Positions 62,182-64,000 of a stretch of DNA of 64,000 bases are shown here, piece after piece. The stretch is from DATARR01 sp044868005 (lineage in GTDB: Bacteria > Acidobacteriota > Thermoanaerobaculia > Multivoradales > UBA5704). Below the pieces are notes generated by a model. It saw nothing but the letters and a program-made list of their open reading frames with translations, did no database searches and was not told the origin of the DNA. The stretch lies in contig JBIOVX010000188.1 of assembly GCA_044868005.1 (NCBI GenBank), positions 80,564-144,563 of the forward strand. Reading direction: 5' to 3'. A program made the translations under genes and the position numbers. The first letter of the stretch is position 1. The number at the start of each line of letters is the position of its first letter.

Positions 62182-63330
62182 ATGAGACGAAAAGCTGGGG
62201 GTGCCTGGCGGGCGCACTATACGCTGACACCGGCCATCGCGCGTCACCTCATGGAGATCGAGGCGGCGCGAGCGGTGGTCGAACAGATTTCGTTGCCTCC
62301 CGCGGTGCAGTCCGAGCTCCGCCGCCAGGCCCGCGTCCGCTCGACCCACTACTCCACGCGGATCGAGGGGAACCGTCTCACCCTGGCCGAGGCCGAGAAG
62401 GTCGTCGAAGGGAAGAAGATTCCGCTCCACGGAAGGGAACGGGACGCCGGAGAGGTCCGGAGCTACTGGAAGGCCCTGTTGCGCGTCGAGGAGTGGGCGG
62501 AGCGACGAGAAGAGCTGACGGAAGAGCGCATCCAGCGCCTGCATGCTCTGGTGGAAGGAAGAGCTCGGCCCACTCCTTACCGGGAGGGCCAGAATTCGAT
62601 TCGAGACTCCGAAACGGGAGCCCTGGTCTATCTCCCTCCGGAGGCCAAGGACGTGCCGGCTTTGATGTCGGGCCTCGTCGCCTGGATCCGCCAGGCGGAG
62701 AAGGAAAGCCTGCCGCCGCCTGTCATCGCGGGGCTGGCCCACTATCAGTTCGTCACCATCCACCCCTATTACGACGGCAACGGCCGGACGGCGCGCCTGC
62801 TGGCCACCTTCCTCCTCCACCGCAGCGGTTACGGTCTGCAAGGCCTTTACTCGCTCGAAGAGCGGCACGCTCGCGATCTCGCCGCCTATTACCGGTCCCT
62901 GACCGTGCATCCCCACCACAACTACTATGAGGGCCGAGCCGATGCGGACCTCACCTCGTGGCTGGAGTACTTCCTCGGCACGCTGGCGACAGTCTTCACC
63001 ATAGCCAAGGAGGAGGCGCTACGCTACTCCCGCGAGGAGCGTCGTTCCTTGGAGCCCGAGGCCTTGCGCCGCCTCGATCCCAGAGCCAGAAAAGTCCTCG
63101 CTCTGTTCACCCGGACGGAACAGATCACCTCGGCGGACGTGGCCCACACCCTCGGCCTGTCGCCTCGCACCGCACGCCTGCTGTTGCGAAATTGGACTGA
63201 CGAGGGTTGGCTCGAGCTCGCGGATCCCTCGAGACGCGGCCGCACCTACCGTTTATCGGCAAGTTATCGGCAAATTAACGGCAAAAGCAGCCCCGAGTTG
63301 ACCCGAGTGCTCCCGCTCCCCTTACTCTGA
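62182..63330 (+). CDS. Fic-domain protein (adenylyltransferase-type)
   Basis: This 382-residue protein has the Fic motif HPYYDGNGRTARL, matching H-x-F/Y-x-x-G-N-G-R-x-x-R, so the active His is present. An N-terminal inhibitory helix with STRIEGN (S-x-x-x-E-G/N) precedes the core, as in class II Fic proteins that are self-inhibited. A winged-helix DNA-binding region follows (ITSADVAHTLGLSPRTARLL). Such proteins AMPylate targets and may act as regulators or stress toxins. Divergent from the mutase gene; no partner gene seen. Confidence 0.88.
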   Translation: MRRKAGGAWRAHYTLTPAIARHLMEIEAARAVVEQISLPPAVQSELRRQARVRSTHYSTRIEGNRLTLAEAEKVVEGKKIPLHGRERDAGEVRSYWKALLRVEEWAERREELTEERIQRLHALVEGRARPTPYREGQNSIRDSETGALVYLPPEAKDVPALMSGLVAWIRQAEKESLPPPVIAGLAHYQFVTIHPYYDGNGRTARLLATFLLHRSGYGLQGLYSLEERHARDLAAYYRSLTVHPHHNYYEGRADADLTSWLEYFLGTLATVFTIAKEEALRYSREERRSLEPEALRRLDPRARKVLALFTRTEQITSADVAHTLGLSPRTARLLLRNWTDEGWLELADPSRRGRTYRLSASYRQINGKSSPELTRVLPLPLL

Positions 63331-63492
63331 GCCCAGAAGTCACGTCGCTGATGTAGAGACGCCCTGTCCCCAGCCCCGCTCCCTCTCTCACCTTTTTAAG
63401 TAGAAGCAGGGTCACGGAATCTCTGGATTCCATGGCAGCCCTGCACGCGAGCCTGGGGCACCGTCATCGATCCACACTCATAGGAGATCAAC

Positions 63493-63762
63493 ATGCGAAG
63501 ACCCACTCTGCTCCCGTCTCTCTCCCCTCTACGCCTCACCTTGCTCGGCCTTGCGGTCTTGATGACCGTTCTGACCCTTCTGCCCCTCCAAGCCGAGCCC
63601 GTCTTCACCGCACAAGGTTGCATGCAGTACTGCGAAGAGGTTTGGCACTGGTCCCCCGGCTGCTGCAACGTCAACAAGCAACGCCAGGAGCGCCAGTGTA
63701 CGGACGGCGCCGGCAACTTCTGCACCGAATACCGGTGCTCGACCTTGATCTGCGCGGAGTAG
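63493..63762 (+). CDS. Small secreted cysteine-rich protein
   Basis: In this 89-residue protein a signal peptide (TLLGLAVLMTVLTLLPLQA) is followed by a mature part of about 55 residues with eight cysteines (in GCMQYCEEVWHWSPGCCNVN and RQERQCTDGAGNFCTEYRCS then LIC). The even number and spacing suggest four disulphides. AGGAG lies 6 nt before the ATG. I do not recognise a family; the pattern recalls small exported peptides such as bacteriocin-like or inhibitor proteins, but no processing genes are adjacent. Confidence 0.7.
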   Translation: MRRPTLLPSLSPLRLTLLGLAVLMTVLTLLPLQAEPVFTAQGCMQYCEEVWHWSPGCCNVNKQRQERQCTDGAGNFCTEYRCSTLICAE

Positions 63763-63811
63763 ACCCTTGCTCTAAGACACCCCTGCGGAACTCCTCCAGG
63801 CTCGCTTCGAG

Positions 63812-63840
63812 AGGCGCCCTCCAGCCGGGGGCGCCTTTCC
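63812..63840 (+). terminator. Terminator-like hairpin after the Cys-rich gene
   Basis: AGGCGCCC (63812-63819) pairs with GGGCGCCT (63829-63836) and is followed by TTCCTTCC. Placed about 50 nt after the stop at 63762. Confidence 0.65.
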
Positions 63841-63849
63841 TTCCGCCGC

Positions 63850-63894
63850 GTCCCCCCTCTCCAGCTCCGCTGGAGAGGGGGCCAGGGGGTGAGG
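63850..63894. repeat. C-rich palindrome of the dispersed family
   Basis: CCCCTCTCCAGC (63854-63865) and GCTGGAGAGGGG (63869-63880) form a 12-bp stem with a 3-nt loop, followed by GCCAGGGGGTGAGG, the same flank as in the elements at 20761 and 21804. It marks a third member of the family in the window. Confidence 0.8.
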
Positions 63895-63969
63895 TCTCGA
63901 AGGGCAGGACGGCGCTGATACGACCCACCCCCTGCCCGCCCATCTCTGCTACAGTTCCCCCACCAACTC

Positions 63970-64000
63970 ATGCAGCCCGAGCTCACGATCATCCTGGTCG
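63970..64000 (+). CDS. Start of a further gene, possibly a GT2-type glycosyltransferase (truncated by window end)
   Basis: From ATG 63970 the first residues are MQPELTIILV. A short hydrophobic strand directly after the start is usual for family 2 glycosyltransferases and some other Rossmann-like proteins, but ten codons cannot settle it. No clear ribosome-binding site is seen. Confidence 0.3.
   Translation, partial: MQPELTIILV

Overview
The window is GC-rich, densely packed bacterial DNA and most likely comes from an Acidobacteriota chromosome (a Thermoanaerobaculia-like lineage is plausible but not provable here). The support is an 'acidobacterial duplicated orphan permease' (ADOP) at 21893-24334, many BamB-like PQQ-type beta-propellers, a TPR-bearing Ser/Thr kinase, and several families of intergenic palindromes that have been absorbed into coding regions. 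No rRNA, tRNA, CRISPR array or transposase was recognised.

Region 1 (1-13.1 kb) is an accessory, conflict-type island. On the minus strand, read right to left, it holds a TIR protein (9227-7785), a membrane-anchored STAND ATPase (7771-5096), a SIR2 gene fragment (5056-4729), an intact SIR2-TIR fusion (3971-2616) and a STAND ATPase with WD40 repeats that runs off the left edge (2619-1). Divergent from this set is a TIR-transmembrane-3xPASTA protein (9390-11033), in effect a bacterial receptor with a Toll-like order of domains. Two vapBC-like modules (4068-4720 and 11637-12291) each abut a convergent truncated gene: the SIR2 fragment, and a remnant of an MmeI-like DNA methyltransferase. A 13-unit, 21-nt palindromic minisatellite follows. 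I regard the envelope-facing TIR/STAND/SIR2 set as the best candidate for an undescribed system.

Region 2 (13.1-27.4 kb) is mostly housekeeping and signalling: a coiled-coil protein, a lipoprotein amidohydrolase, an overlapping response regulator / hybrid histidine kinase / Ser-Thr kinase-TPR operon, a repeat-rich gap, a PAP2/sphingomyelin-synthase-like membrane protein, the ADOP permease, ComEC and an unknown protein.

Region 3 (27.5-52.8 kb) is a run of plus-strand genes, nearly all overlapping by a few bases from 30.5 kb onward. It encodes five PQQ-like propellers, a MATE exporter, a PaaK-like adenylating enzyme, an aldehyde/acyl-CoA reductase-like enzyme, an iron alcohol dehydrogenase, a HemN-like radical SAM protein, a TonB-dependent receptor, a flavin enzyme with both published halogenase motifs, a DUF3311/sodium-solute symporter pair, a GT4 glycosyltransferase, a MacB-type ABC exporter pair and a small membrane protein. 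Together they look like a pathway that activates and reduces an acyl group, modifies and possibly glycosylates a product, and moves it across both membranes. The product is unknown.

Region 4 (52.8-64 kb, mostly minus strand) carries a nucleotidyltransferase pair, an unknown protein, coaX, birA, valS, a response regulator, a split methylmalonyl-CoA mutase with a DinB-like gene between its subunits, then on the plus strand a Fic protein, a small Cys-rich secreted protein and the first codons of a further gene.
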